Below, piece by piece: positions 10,332-19,774 of a stretch of DNA of 64,000 nucleotides. The notes under the pieces were generated by a model that did not search any database, was not told the origin of the DNA, and saw nothing but the letters and a program-made list of their open reading frames with translations. The translations under genes were made by a program, and so were the position numbers. Within the stretch, counting starts at the first letter, position 1. Each line of letters opens with the position of its first letter. This DNA is from Laspinema sp963821735. Its GTDB lineage: Bacteria > Cyanobacteriota > Cyanobacteriia > Cyanobacteriales > Laspinemataceae. The stretch covers positions 372,001-436,000 of the forward strand of contig CAWGFK010000012.1 in assembly GCA_963821735.1 (NCBI GenBank), read 5' to 3'.

Positions 10332-10358
10332 TTAGCACTCTCGACTCCTGAGTGCTAA
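10332..10358 (-). promoter_or_regulatory. CIRCE operator (HrcA site)
   Basis: A perfect TTAGCACTC-N9-GAGTGCTAA inverted repeat upstream of groES. CIRCE is the binding site of the HrcA repressor, which is released on heat shock. Position and sequence match the canonical element exactly. Confidence 0.95.
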
Positions 10359-10498
10359 TTTAGCGGAATGTTTGTACTGAACGCAACTATTCTTTCTGTA
10401 CGGGTTCCCGAACTTTTTGGAGGGGACCTTGGGGTAGGGGGTGGGGAAGTTGGGAGGGAACCACGGATTACACAGATTTTCACGGAGAGGAGGAGAGG

Positions 10499-10951
10499 AT
10501 GATAGAGAAACCAATTCCGGAGCAAGTTACTTGTAAACCTGGGGATGAGAGTCCTTTGCAGTCTTGTGTTGAGACTTTGGGATTAAAGCAAATTCAACGG
10601 CACGTTTTTATCTGCGCGGACCAGACTTTGGCGAAGTGTTGCTCTAAAGAGGAGGGTTTGGCGGCTTGGGATTATTTGAAACAACGGCTGAAAGCGTTAA
10701 AGCTCGATCGCGTCACGCCGACTCGTCCCAATTGTGTGTTTCGCACGAAAGCCAACTGTTTGCGGGTTTGCTGTGATGGCCCAATTTTGGTGGTGTATCC
10801 CGATGGGGTCTGGTATCGTTCTGCCACGCCCGAGGTGATTGAGCGGATTATCCAAGAGCATTTAATCGGGAACCAGGTGGTGCAGGAGTATGCATTTCTG
10901 ACTCATCCGTTACCCACTCCCGATACTGAAGGGACGGGGTTGGCAGAATAA
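10499..10951 (+). CDS. Thioredoxin-like (2Fe-2S) ferredoxin
   Basis: A 150-residue protein with the thioredoxin-like ferredoxin cysteine layout: HVFICADQTLAKCC at about residues 35-48 and TKANCLRVCCDGPILVVYPDG at about residues 83-103. The four cluster ligands are expected from these two blocks. YPDGVWYRSATPEVIERIIQEHL is the conserved C-terminal part. Members carry a 2Fe-2S cluster for electron transfer, and the partner is not evident from context. The start ATG 10499 follows GGAGGAGAGG. It is divergent from groES, and the CIRCE element lies between them. Confidence 0.88.
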   Translation: MIEKPIPEQVTCKPGDESPLQSCVETLGLKQIQRHVFICADQTLAKCCSKEEGLAAWDYLKQRLKALKLDRVTPTRPNCVFRTKANCLRVCCDGPILVVYPDGVWYRSATPEVIERIIQEHLIGNQVVQEYAFLTHPLPTPDTEGTGLAE

Positions 10952-10977
10952 ATAACAAAACCCCTTCGTTATTTCTC

Positions 10978-11030
10978 GTAGGGGCGCAATGCTCGAAGCC
11001 CACCGGAGGGCGCAAGCATTGCGCCCCTAC
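10978..11030. repeat. Palindromic GTAGGGGCGCAATGC repeat, copy 2
   Basis: Same 15-bp arms as at 7900-7948, with a changed centre (CGAAGCCCACCGGAGGG) between them. It lies just downstream of the ferredoxin gene and may act as its terminator. Confidence 0.75.
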
Positions 11031-11060
11031 AAAACTCCGGATTTTTTAACTGCACCTCTT

Positions 11061-11100
11061 GTCCCCTCCCCTTGCCAAGGGGAGGGTTAGGGTGGGGTCC
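11061..11100. repeat. CCCCTCCCCTTGCCAAGGGGAGGG repeat
   Basis: The palindrome CCCTCCCCTTG-CC-AAGGGGAGGG followed by TTAGGGTGGGGTCC. The same unit occurs inverted at 45694-45737, and related CCCTTCCCT/AGGGAAGGG units occur near 32898 and 61229. The rest of 10952-11585 shows no gene. Confidence 0.7.
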
Positions 11101-11585
11101 ACTCCCCTGGGGATAAAACCGGATGGGGGGGGTAAAAAGTATCGCGACTCAAGGGTAGAATTGGTCCGAGGGTTTGGGAGAGGCGATCGCCGGGTTCTAT
11201 CCTAGTTTTTCCCCTTGATTTCTCGGGGTAAAGCTCACCTGCGGGATACCCGGGTTGAAAACCCTTTAAACCGTAGGACAATCCGTTATAATCGATAGCG
11301 AGTTCAACCTGTATGGCGAGTAATATTTATTAATACATTAGTTTTGTAGAAACCCACTAACCGGATTACTCTGTGGAGTAAAGCGCTCGCGACGAGTAGT
11401 TTCGAGCCAATCGGTTGAGGGCTGAAAATCAGGGCAGGCAGGGAATCAAACTCACGCGATCGCCCACCGAGGAATTTTGTCTCTACCACTCCGATGGGGA
11501 TTCTCCACCGGATTTCATCAAACTGCCAGCGTAAGGCTCGAACCATCTACATTGAATCCATTCAAACTTTGGTACTGAATAACAC

Positions 11586-12233
11586 ATGACTGAATCCAGT
11601 ATAGGCGCTCAAAAGAGACTTCTGCTGATTGACGATGACCCCAACTTAATCCTGTTAGTTAAAGACTATCTGGAATTTCGGGGGTACGAGGTCACCACCG
11701 CAGAAAATGGCCGCGAAGCCCTCGAAATTTTAGAAAAAGAAATGCCCGACATGATTATCTGCGATGTCATGATGCCAGAAATGGATGGCTATGCCTTTGT
11801 GGAACAGGTTAGAAAAGACCCCCGCACCAGTTGGATTCCGGTCCTGTTCCTCTCTGCCAAGGGTCAAAGTCAAGATCGGGTCAAAGGCTTGAATACTGGG
11901 GCTGATGTTTATATGGTCAAGCCCTTTGAACCGGAAGAACTGGTTTCTCAGGTGGAAGCGTCCCTCAAGCAAGCGGGGAGATTGCTTCAGCATCAACTCA
12001 AATTGGGTACGAATGGGCCGAAAATTCAAGTTCCCTTTGATGTGGAACTGACCCCGACGGAAACGAAGGTGGTGCAGTTTGTCGCCCGGGGAATGGCGAA
12101 TCGGGAAATTGCTGAGGCGATGAAAGTCTCTCAGCGCACCATTGAAAGTCACGTTTCCAATATGCTGGCAAAGACGGGTCTGCATAACCGGACCGAGTTA
12201 GCACGGTGGGCCATTGAAAGTAAAATGGCCTAG
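11586..12233 (+). CDS. NarL/FixJ-type response regulator (Ycf29-like)
   Basis: A 215-residue protein. A receiver domain (about 10-128) has acidic pair DDD, phospho-acceptor Asp in MIICDVMMPEMDG, and Lys in YMVKPFEPEEL. A LuxR-type helix-turn-helix (about 148-212) has ELTPTETKVVQFVARGMANR and KVSQRTIESHVSNMLAKTG. The overall layout resembles the Ycf29/Rre1 group conserved in cyanobacteria and red-algal plastids; that assignment is from memory of family patterns and is moderate. It acts as a DNA-binding transcription factor activated by a sensor kinase not present here. The gene is solitary. Confidence 0.88.
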   Translation: MTESSIGAQKRLLLIDDDPNLILLVKDYLEFRGYEVTTAENGREALEILEKEMPDMIICDVMMPEMDGYAFVEQVRKDPRTSWIPVLFLSAKGQSQDRVKGLNTGADVYMVKPFEPEELVSQVEASLKQAGRLLQHQLKLGTNGPKIQVPFDVELTPTETKVVQFVARGMANREIAEAMKVSQRTIESHVSNMLAKTGLHNRTELARWAIESKMA

Positions 12234-13197
12234 GGCTTGGGTCCCGATCGCAGAAGACAAACCGGGTTTTTTAACCTCCTCTCTACTCCGCAAGCAACTT
12301 TCTTGAGCGCCAGAAACCCAGTTTCTTGTCCCCCGGGTCGAATCCCGAAGCGACAGCCCTAGGGGTTGGTGATTCTTCTGTTTAACGGGTCCGGAGGCAT
12401 CAGAGGCGACCCCGGTCGTACCCCCATCGATTCTACCAAAATCAGGGTTCGTTCAGACTGCTAGGACGAGTCGGGTTTTCTGCTAATTCCTGACAACTCG
12501 AGCAGCCGCTGTTCTTTACCTAGACGCAGCAACAAGGCGGCTACTGGGGTGATAGAGCGGCAGTCGCCCCCTCCTATTTGAAATTGGTCAATCCGGAACT
12601 CGGTTTTAGCGGTAAAGTGATAAAGAAGGATTTGGGCCTCCCCGAATTCATCAAGTTGTTAATGAGATACGGACTCCACTCAATCAGTGACCGGAGGTGA
12701 TAGGGCCACACTCAACCCAGCATATATTTATTTAATCCCACATCAGAAAAAATATCCATATCGCGATTTTATAACGGGCAATGCAGTAGAATGATGCTAT
12801 TTCCTAAACAGACTTATGATAGAAAAAACTCTAACCTATTCACAACTACTGTCTTAAGCATTCAAACTTCTTAGTTCGACCCGTTTTAACCCTCGATGGG
12901 TAGCGCAAAAAATACGGTATTACCTAGATTGGCGTGGGACTCTCATATCGGAATCACTGCTGAAGATTAACAGGAGTACCAAAACTCACCAACCCCCAGC
13001 ATTCAGGATAAAACGTCCTGAATAGTCAATTACTGGCTCAGGGGATTCCGTCTGGTTCGCTGATGTTAGCTAACCAACGCTCTGCTCTTTTGGTAACCCC
13101 ATTCAAAGCGGTTTATTTTGATAAACCCGCAGGGATTCACATTTCATGGTTAATTATTTTCTACTAATATTAGGTCTAAGTTTCTATGGGTTTTTTA
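12234..13197. other. Long intergenic region, no gene recognised
   Basis: About 960 bases between the response regulator and the LabA-like gene. No reading frame with convincing protein composition, tRNA cloverleaf or known riboswitch core was recognised. The 12360-12720 part is less AT-rich and has several short inverted segments, so an unannotated non-coding RNA is possible but unproven. Confidence 0.4.
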
Positions 13198-13707
13198 ATG
13201 AACCGTCTGTCTATTTTTGTAGACGGGAACAATATGTTCTACGCTCAACAAAAGAATGGTTGGTTTTTCGATCCCAGAAGGGTGCTAGAATATTTTACCC
13301 AAGAGCAGCCTGGGATTATGTTAATTAATGCCTTTTGGTACACCGGACTCAAAGATCCGCAAGACCAACGGGGTTTTAGAGATGCACTGATTAGTTTGGG
13401 TTATACGGTACGCACCAAAATTCTCAAAGAATATTATGACGACACCTCGGGCCGCTATTCTCAAAAAGCCAATTTAGACATAGAAATTGTCGTCGATATG
13501 TTTAATACGGTAGAACAGTATGACCGCGTGGTGCTATTTAGTGGGGATGGAGATTTCGAGCGGGCGATCGAACTATTACGGTCTAAAAATACTCATATCA
13601 CCGTGGTTTCAACTGAAGGAATGATTGCCCGAGAGTTAAGAAACGCCACCGATCGCTATATTGACTTGAATGATATTCGCGACCACATAGAGAAAATCGA
13701 TTATTAG
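13198..13707 (+). CDS. LabA-like NYN-domain protein
   Basis: A single-domain NYN (PIN-like fold) protein of about 169 residues from ATG 13198. It has the N-terminal Asp in IFVDGNNMFYAQ, the middle acidic residue in QKANLDIEIVVDMF, and the distal pair in VVLFSGDGDFERAIELL. These form a metal-binding ribonuclease-like site. LabA/DUF88 members in cyanobacteria are linked to circadian output and RNA metabolism, but the precise substrate is unknown. An in-frame ATG at 13186 would add four residues; 13198 (MNRLSIFVDGNN) fits the family better. Confidence 0.9.
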   Translation: MNRLSIFVDGNNMFYAQQKNGWFFDPRRVLEYFTQEQPGIMLINAFWYTGLKDPQDQRGFRDALISLGYTVRTKILKEYYDDTSGRYSQKANLDIEIVVDMFNTVEQYDRVVLFSGDGDFERAIELLRSKNTHITVVSTEGMIARELRNATDRYIDLNDIRDHIEKIDY

Positions 13708-13834
13708 AAGTCAGAACTCAAGATGGGCGGTTAGAATAATCAGAATACGGTAGTGCAACAAACGCACCCCTAACCGCCCGCTTTCGTTGTCAACGGACAA
13801 ACATTAGCTCAACATGGACTAGGAGGTACATTCC

Positions 13835-15442
13835 ATGACAACTCAACCCGATCGCATCATTATTTTTGACACGACCCTTCGCGATGGTGAACAATCGCCA
13901 GGGGCCAGTCTGAATGGAGAGGAAAAACTGACCATAGCGCGGCAGTTAGCGCGACTGGGTGTGGATGTCATCGAAGCAGGATTTCCCTACGCCAGTCCCG
14001 GAGACTTTGAAGCAGTCCAAAAAATCGCCGAATTGGTCGGGGTCGAAGGCGGCCCCACAATTTGCGGATTAGCGCGGGCGACTCGGGCGGACATTGAGGC
14101 GGCAGGAAAGGCCCTCAAACCCGCTGCCAAAGCACGAATTCACACCTTTATCGCCACCTCGGATATTCATTTAGAGTACAAACTCAAAAAGACTCGTCCC
14201 GAAGTGGTGGCGATCGCTGAGGAAATGGTCGCCTATGCCAAGTCTTTTGTGGATGATGTGGAATTCTCCCCCGAAGATGCGGGACGTTCGGATCCTGAAT
14301 TTCTGTATGAGGTTTTGACCAAGGCGATCGCCGCTGGGGCCACCACCATTAATATCCCCGATACCGTCGGTTACACCACCCCAGGCGAATTTGGTGCAAT
14401 CATTCGCGGCATCAAAGAAAATGTCCCCAACATTGATGATGCTATCATCTCGGTTCATGGTCATAATGACCTCGGTTTGGCCGTTGCCAACTTCCTAGAA
14501 GCAGTCAAAAATGGGGCACGACAACTGGAATGTACCATTAATGGGATTGGCGAACGCGCCGGAAATGCGGCCCTAGAAGAATTAGTTATGGCCTTGCACG
14601 TCCGTCGTCAGTATTTTAATCCTTTCCTCGGACGTCCGGTGGAGTCTCAAGAATCGTTAACCAATATTGACACGCGACAAATCTACAAAACCTCGCGGTT
14701 GGTGTCGAATCTCACCGGGATGTTTGTGCAACCGAATAAAGCAATTGTCGGTGCCAATGCCTTCGCCCATGAGTCGGGAATTCACCAAGATGGGGTGCTT
14801 AAGCATAAGCAAACTTATGAGATTATGGATGCCCAATCCATTGGGTTGACCGACAATCAAATTGTGTTAGGTAAATTGTCGGGACGTCATGCTTTTGCCA
14901 GTCGCTTGAAAGAGTTAGGATTTGACCTCTCGGATACAGAGTTAAATAATGCCTTTCTCAAGTTTAAGACGGTAGCGGACAAGAAGAAAGAGGTTACGGA
15001 TTGGGATCTCGAATCGATTGTGAATGCGGAAATCCAGCAACCCCCGGAAATTTTCCGGTTGGAGTTGGTGCAGGTTTCCTGTGGCGATCGCGCCCGTCCG
15101 ACGGCAACGGTAACCTTACGCACTCCCACCGGAGAAGAACTCACCGACGCGGCGATCGGGACGGGTCCTGTGGATGCGGTGTATAAAGCGATTAATCGGG
15201 TGGTGAATGTACCGAATCAGTTAATTGAGTTTTCGGTACAATCGGTAACCGCCGGAATTGATGCTTTGGGAGAGGTGACGATTCGGTTACGTCATGGCGA
15301 TCGGATTTTCTCCGGTCATTCAGCGAATACCGATATTATTGTCGCCTCCGCTCACGCTTATGTCAATGCTCTAAATCGCTTGTATGCGTTTTTAGAGAAG
15401 CAGCAGGAAGCAACTCCAGAACCCGCAACCGCAACACTTTAA
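13835..15442 (+). CDS. leuA: 2-isopropylmalate synthase
   Basis: A 535-residue enzyme that condenses acetyl-CoA with 2-oxoisovalerate, the first committed step of leucine synthesis. DTTLRDGEQSPGASL at residues 11-25 is the HMG-CoA-lyase-like signature with the metal-binding Asp, and VHGHNDLGLAVAN supplies the metal-binding His residues. The C-terminal regulatory domain, which binds leucine for feedback inhibition, runs from about 395 to 515. The length is full for cyanobacterial LeuA. The start ATG 13835 is preceded by AGGAGGT at a good distance. The gene ends before a strong terminator at 15499. Confidence 0.97.
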   Translation: MTTQPDRIIIFDTTLRDGEQSPGASLNGEEKLTIARQLARLGVDVIEAGFPYASPGDFEAVQKIAELVGVEGGPTICGLARATRADIEAAGKALKPAAKARIHTFIATSDIHLEYKLKKTRPEVVAIAEEMVAYAKSFVDDVEFSPEDAGRSDPEFLYEVLTKAIAAGATTINIPDTVGYTTPGEFGAIIRGIKENVPNIDDAIISVHGHNDLGLAVANFLEAVKNGARQLECTINGIGERAGNAALEELVMALHVRRQYFNPFLGRPVESQESLTNIDTRQIYKTSRLVSNLTGMFVQPNKAIVGANAFAHESGIHQDGVLKHKQTYEIMDAQSIGLTDNQIVLGKLSGRHAFASRLKELGFDLSDTELNNAFLKFKTVADKKKEVTDWDLESIVNAEIQQPPEIFRLELVQVSCGDRARPTATVTLRTPTGEELTDAAIGTGPVDAVYKAINRVVNVPNQLIEFSVQSVTAGIDALGEVTIRLRHGDRIFSGHSANTDIIVASAHAYVNALNRLYAFLEKQQEATPEPATATL

Positions 15443-15498
15443 CCTTGAATTTCAGGAGTGCGAGCATCTTGCTCGCTATTATATTGAGTGATAGAAAA

Positions 15499-15527
15499 AC
15501 AGCCTGTAAAAGCAGGCTGTTTTTTTA
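15499..15527 (+). terminator. Rho-independent terminator of leuA
   Basis: ACAGCCTG-taaaag-CAGGCTGT followed by seven T, 57 bp after the leuA stop. A textbook intrinsic terminator. Confidence 0.92.
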
Positions 15528-15641
15528 TAAGAATAACATAATTTGGGATAATAAATGGACTGATAGTTCCCTCTAAATTAGTGTTTTAATTCTAGGGAAC
15601 AAGAACTTTTCTGATGTTTCAATTCGGTTTGTTACTCTTGA

Positions 15642-16178
15642 CTATCCCAATAATTCATCCAAGGTAATCTTAAATCCCTCCAAAACCAATTGAGTGCTAA
15701 TAGTATCCCCAAATTGAAAGGCGAGGGTCTGATGTTCAGTCAGGATTAAAATTCGCCGTCCTTCGGGGAAAACTAGCCAGACTTCTTGACAAGTTGAGTC
15801 TAAATATTCTTGAGCTTTTGCTAACAGCTCTTCTGCGACATCTGTGGGAGAAGCAATCTCCGCCACTAAGGGCGGACTCTGGGGTAAGGTTGGCTCATTT
15901 CTATAGCGTTCTAGCAGTTCTGGGGTCAAGTAAGAAACATCGGGTCGGCGTCCCTGTTTTTGGGTGCGGCAAGGCATTTCTACATAAACTTTGCCACCTT
16001 TTCCCGATTGGTTGATGTAAGTTCTCCAGTACCAAACCAAGTTTGCCTGAATTTCGCTATGTCTGAGTGTCATGCCTGTTTTCTCCACCAGTTTCTCATC
16101 CACCCATTCCATGTTTTCCGGTGGATTTTTCATGAAGTCTTCTAGGGTGAACTGTTCAGTTTCGGTAGTCGTTACCAT
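15642..16178 (-). CDS. Uma2-family (DUF820) putative restriction-like endonuclease
   Basis: A 178-residue member of the Uma2 family, which is strongly expanded in cyanobacteria. Visible family features are QGRRPDVSYLTPELL (about 95-110), LVAEIASPTDVAEELLAKAQ (about 123-142), and QEVWLVFPEGRRILIL. The RPD...E...K arrangement fits a PD-(D/E)XK nuclease fold. The substrate is unknown, and members are often found near mobile DNA. The C-terminus is complete (stop at 15642), and the gene is followed on the minus strand by the leuA region, so it is monocistronic. Confidence 0.88.
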   Translation of the reverse strand: MVTTTETEQFTLEDFMKNPPENMEWVDEKLVEKTGMTLRHSEIQANLVWYWRTYINQSGKGGKVYVEMPCRTQKQGRRPDVSYLTPELLERYRNEPTLPQSPPLVAEIASPTDVAEELLAKAQEYLDSTCQEVWLVFPEGRRILILTEHQTLAFQFGDTISTQLVLEGFKITLDELLG

Positions 16179-16205
16179 AAGAACTTCCTAGCTATTAAAT
16201 GGACC

Positions 16206-16310
16206 TACTTTATCCGGTTTATAAAACCATTTTTCTCTTCTTAGCCCGCGCAGGCGGGCTTCGTTTGTGTAGCCCCACCCTTTAGGGTGCGGGCTTTTTC
16301 GGATTGGGTA
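16206..16310. mobile_element. MITE-like element copy, upstream of Uma2 gene
   Basis: Left end degenerate (TTTATCCGGTTTATAAAA), then the hairpin AGCCCGCGCAGGCGGGCT and the second hairpin CCCACCCTTTAGGGTGCGGG with T-run, then right end CGGATTGGGTA. It is the same family as the copies at 36803, 36940, 43029 and 54571. Confidence 0.7.
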
Positions 16311-16395
16311 TTAACTATGATAACATAATTTTCAACAATTGGATTCCCCAGAATCTCAATCTAATCGAATTCATCTAATTTACAGACAGAATGGG

Positions 16396-17274
16396 TTATA
16401 ACTTGCGAATAGTGGCAATTAATCCCTGGCAAACTCCCGTTAAAAAGTCTAAGTCTAAGGTTTCTATCGTGTCGCTGGGTTGGTGATAATGGGGATTTCT
16501 GAGGTTGGCGGTATCGGTAATCATGATGGCTGGATATCCTAAATCCCAGAAGGGTGCGTGGTCACTGCGTCGGGTATCGGGGACGATGTTGCCTTTTTTA
16601 CCGGCGGGTAACCATTGGCAAGGGAGGCCAGTTTTTTTGATGATTCTGCTAATTCTAATCAGGTCGATTAGGGTGTAAATGTTGCCGATTAAGGCGATAT
16701 AATTTCCCTGATGGGGGTAGATATATTGTAATCCTGGGGGATACTGTTGGGAATGGGGTTGAGGATTACAATATCCCAGCATTTCTAGGGAAATCATTAA
16801 GCGAATGGGTTCTCGTTTGGCGGCGAGTTCGGTGGCGTAGGCGGTACTGCCACATAAGCCATATTCTTCCATGTCAAAGGCGATCAGGCGGAGGGGATAG
16901 CGGGGGGTTTCGGTGGCGAAGATGCGGGCTATTTCTAGTAGGACGGCGATGCCGGTGGCGTTGTCGTCGGCACCGGGGGAACCGGGTACGGCGTCATAAT
17001 GTGCACCGATTAAGATGGGGGGTTTGGGTTTGGTGGTGCGATCGCCTCCTGGAATATCTAACACTAAGTTTTCATGGGTTCTGCCACTGATTTCAAAGGA
17101 GTGAGTTTCTACAATGCCGTATTGTTGGAACTGTTGGCGGATGTATTCTCGGACATAGAAATAGCCGCCGGTGGCAAAGTAAGGGTCGCGACTGCGAACA
17201 ACTTGGACAAGATGGGATTGTAAGTTCGCTTTCAACTTTTGGGTTGTCTCTTCCGGGGGATAATTCTCCTGCAT
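16396..17274 (-). CDS. M28-family zinc aminopeptidase-like peptidase
   Basis: A 292-residue protein with the co-catalytic di-zinc motif set of M28 peptidases: LIGAHYDAVPGSPGADDNATG (first His and bridging Asp), AFDMEEYGLCGS (catalytic and ligand Glu), SLEMLGY (the usual ligand Asp position is Glu here), and the final His in RRSDHAPFWDLGYPAIM. No signal peptide is visible, suggesting a cytoplasmic location. Length and motif order fit short cyanobacterial M28 proteins. A hairpin upstream of its start ends the neighbouring response regulator transcript. Substrate unknown. Confidence 0.9.
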   Translation of the reverse strand: MQENYPPEETTQKLKANLQSHLVQVVRSRDPYFATGGYFYVREYIRQQFQQYGIVETHSFEISGRTHENLVLDIPGGDRTTKPKPPILIGAHYDAVPGSPGADDNATGIAVLLEIARIFATETPRYPLRLIAFDMEEYGLCGSTAYATELAAKREPIRLMISLEMLGYCNPQPHSQQYPPGLQYIYPHQGNYIALIGNIYTLIDLIRISRIIKKTGLPCQWLPAGKKGNIVPDTRRSDHAPFWDLGYPAIMITDTANLRNPHYHQPSDTIETLDLDFLTGVCQGLIATIRKL

Positions 17275-17289
17275 AATTAGTCTATTCCT

Positions 17290-17345
17290 TTAAAAATAAT
17301 CAGCAGTTACCGGATCAAGAGTCCGGTGTTTGTTGGCAACTGCTC
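17290..17345 (-). terminator. Terminator of the response-regulator gene
   Basis: On the minus strand, GCAGTT...ACCGGAC-tcttga-TCCGGT-AACTGC forms a two-step hairpin followed by TGATTATTTTT, directly after the stop at 17350. Confidence 0.7.
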
Positions 17346-17349
17346 TAAG

Positions 17350-18003
17350 TTACGAGTTTTCTTCAAAAAATACCCCATGAGCAACGATCGCCGCTTGAGT
17401 GCGATCGCGCAGATTTAACCGATTTAAAATATGAGTCACATGATTTTTCACCGTTCCCTCGGTAATATACAATTGTTTAGCAATTTCCCGATTACTCGCA
17501 CCTTGAGCAATGAACCGCAACACTTCCAATTCCCTCGGGGTCAATTCTTGCCATCCCACAGGAATATTCGGTTTGCGAAGGGGCGTTGTCGGGACTTTTG
17601 CCATCACTTTGGTGACTAAACCGGGCCCAATTTGAGTATAGCCCTTGTGAACCGTGCGAATGGCATGGGCTAACTCTTCCGATGGGGTATCTTTGAGTAA
17701 GTATCCCCGCGCACCGCCTCTTAGCGCCTCCGCCACCGACTCATCATCATCCACCGTGGTGAGCACCAAGACTTTCACCTCGGGAAATTGCTGGCAGATT
17801 GCCTGGGTTGCCTGTACCCCATCCATCACTGGCATATAGATATCCATCAGCACCACATCTGGGTGGAGATGCTTCACCTGTTCGATCGCGAGTTGTCCAT
17901 TTTCCGCTTCTCCCACCACCTGCAAATCCGTTTCTGCTTCCAGCAATGCCATCAACCCCCGACGAATCAGATTCTGATCGTCTACCAATAAAATGCGAAT
18001 CAT
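17350..18003 (-). CDS. NarL/LuxR-type response regulator
   Basis: A 217-residue regulator from the ATG at 18003 (MIRILLVDDQNLIRRGLMAL). Upstream in-frame codons add eight residues and are unlikely. The receiver domain carries DD, the phospho-Asp in DVVLMDIYMPVMDG, and Lys in YLLKDTPSEEL. The LuxR HTH follows with ELTPRELEVLRFIAQGASNR and TEGTVKNHVTHILNRL. It would act as a phosphorylation-dependent transcription factor. No histidine kinase is adjacent, so the partner is unknown. Confidence 0.93.
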   Translation of the reverse strand: MIRILLVDDQNLIRRGLMALLEAETDLQVVGEAENGQLAIEQVKHLHPDVVLMDIYMPVMDGVQATQAICQQFPEVKVLVLTTVDDDESVAEALRGGARGYLLKDTPSEELAHAIRTVHKGYTQIGPGLVTKVMAKVPTTPLRKPNIPVGWQELTPRELEVLRFIAQGASNREIAKQLYITEGTVKNHVTHILNRLNLRDRTQAAIVAHGVFFEENS

Positions 18004-18786
18004 TGGGACCCCTTCACAAATGCACATATCAGCCGTAATCCGACAACCCGTCCCTTCCGTTGGAGGCGAAGGACTTCATAAAGGGGGTAGGCGGAAAACA
18101 GGCATTTAGCCGATATTACGATGAAATCAGGGATTTCATCGAGGCGATCGCACCCCCGGAATTCTCGCGATCGCCAAAAATATTCCCCTCTCTTCCTCCA
18201 GGTAGCACCCTATTCCCCCTGTCGCCTTTCCAGTTTTGATCAAGCCGGGTAAGCACTTGAGTTGACTCATGGCAACAGGCAAAAGGGTGAGTACCTCCGG
18301 AGATTATGACTAAAGTCATTGTTTGCCTTCGCACTTTTGTCATAGAAGAAGTTGTGCCTTTTGCCGGATGCTGTTTCTCCCCGGCTTTTTTACAATAGAG
18401 AAAACAGTCAATCAGTTGGTTGATTATCTCCCCTTATAGGTTATGATATTACACCCGTGATGCCCTGTTTATCCCCCTATCCTCAATCCGTTCCGGTTTG
18501 AGGATGGCGCAAACTCTCAAGCAGCTACTCCCCCGATATAAAAGGGATTTAGGAGAGATGCTTCCCACCTTTGCCAAACCCGTTCGCGTTTCATCTAACC
18601 GTCCCTGAATTCGTGAGAAACAGGAAGTCAAGCGGTGCAATTCCCTCGAAAGGAAAGGATGGAGACTTGAAGGGTGGGGTGAGAGGAACTCACTGCCTCG
18701 ATTCTGCTTCGAGGAAACTTGTAAGATAAAATAGATCGCGTTCCTATTCAGTCAAGGTTTGAAACCCAGCATATAGAAAGGTCATT
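18004..18786. other. Intergenic region between divergent regulators, no gene seen
   Basis: About 780 bases separating divergently transcribed regulator genes. Short frames here are not protein-like. The region must hold both promoters. A purine-rich TATAGAAAGGTC precedes the ATG at 18787. Confidence 0.4.
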
Positions 18787-19158
18787 ATGAGTACGGTATT
18801 GATTGTGGACGATAGTGCGACAGCGCGGGAAATGCTCTCATCTATCCTCCAAAAGGTCGGGATGAGGGTCATTGAAGCCCGGGATGGGGTCGAGGCTCAA
18901 CAAAAATTTGTAGATTGTCCTCCGGATATTGTGGTATTAGATATCATTATGCCTCGGATGAATGGGTATGATTTATGTCGGTGGCTGAAAAAAACTCCGA
19001 ATGGTCAAAATATTCCGGTGTTGATGTGTTCGAGCAAGGCGGAACAGTTTGACCGATATTGGGGGATTAAGCAAGGGGCCGATGCCTATTTGGCTAAACC
19101 GTTTCATCCCTCTGAGTTGATTGAAACGGTGAAAAATTTATTGCGTTCTCTGGCTTGA
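18787..19158 (+). CDS. Single-domain response regulator (CheY/PilH-like)
   Basis: A 123-residue stand-alone receiver domain: DD at about residues 8-9, phospho-Asp in DIVVLDIIMPRMNGYDL, the switch residues in VLMCSSKA, and Lys in YLAKPFHPSEL. No output domain is present. DLCRWLKKTPNGQNIPVLMCSSKAEQFD with IKQGADAYLAKPF resembles PilH/TaxY-type regulators that act in type IV pilus chemotaxis systems. No kinase or pil genes adjoin it, so pathway assignment is inference. Confidence 0.9.
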   Translation: MSTVLIVDDSATAREMLSSILQKVGMRVIEARDGVEAQQKFVDCPPDIVVLDIIMPRMNGYDLCRWLKKTPNGQNIPVLMCSSKAEQFDRYWGIKQGADAYLAKPFHPSELIETVKNLLRSLA

Positions 19159-19241
19159 TTTGTCAATTGTCATTGGTCATTGGTCATTTGCGGGGTTGAA
19201 TACTTATGACAAACAAACCACAAATGACACTTGACCAACAA

Positions 19242-19727
19242 CTATTTGGGTTCTTGTTCATCTTTCATTTCCATGAGGATGACGGAATAGGAAATGAGTT
19301 CATCGACTCCGGTAAAGGTAACTCCTCCTAAAAACATTAACATTCCTAGGACAAAGAGGGAGAGGGGGAAATCCTGGGATACCGGATTTTCTAACAAATA
19401 ATCTAAACCGATCGCCAAGGAACTGAGAATAAATAAGGTGGCAGCAATAATATTGCAAAACACTGAGTTTCTAACATATTTAGCGCGGCGAAGCAAGAAT
19501 CTAAGTTGACTTCTGACACTCATGAGCCGCAATTGCTCTTCCTGTTCTACTTCTTGATTATGGTTGATTTCTCGGGTCAGTTTTCGGCGTTCATCGGTTA
19601 GCAGTCGAATTCGACTCAAGAGGGAGGAGTGTCGAGCATTTAATCCCAAAAAAAAGAGAGAACTCGATGAAATCATGACTGCCGGTGCTACAAGTGCTTG
19701 GATGGATTCAGTTGCGGTTGATGGCAT
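19242..19727 (-). CDS. DUF2721 membrane protein
   Basis: A 161-residue protein with a hydrophobic N-terminal segment (about 10-28), a charged central helix (RIRLLTDERRKLTREINHNQ, likely coiled coil, then RRAKYVRNSVFCN), and two C-terminal membrane segments (about 90-108 and 120-140). The order TM-coiled coil-TM-TM with SVILMEM near the end matches DUF2721, common in cyanobacteria and of unknown function. Start ATG at 19727. Confidence 0.85.
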   Translation of the reverse strand: MPSTATESIQALVAPAVMISSSSLFFLGLNARHSSLLSRIRLLTDERRKLTREINHNQEVEQEEQLRLMSVRSQLRFLLRRAKYVRNSVFCNIIAATLFILSSLAIGLDYLLENPVSQDFPLSLFVLGMLMFLGGVTFTGVDELISYSVILMEMKDEQEPK

Positions 19728-19774
19728 GAATCGTGACCTCTGGATTGAGTAACAAAGAAAATTTGTTTCTTAGT

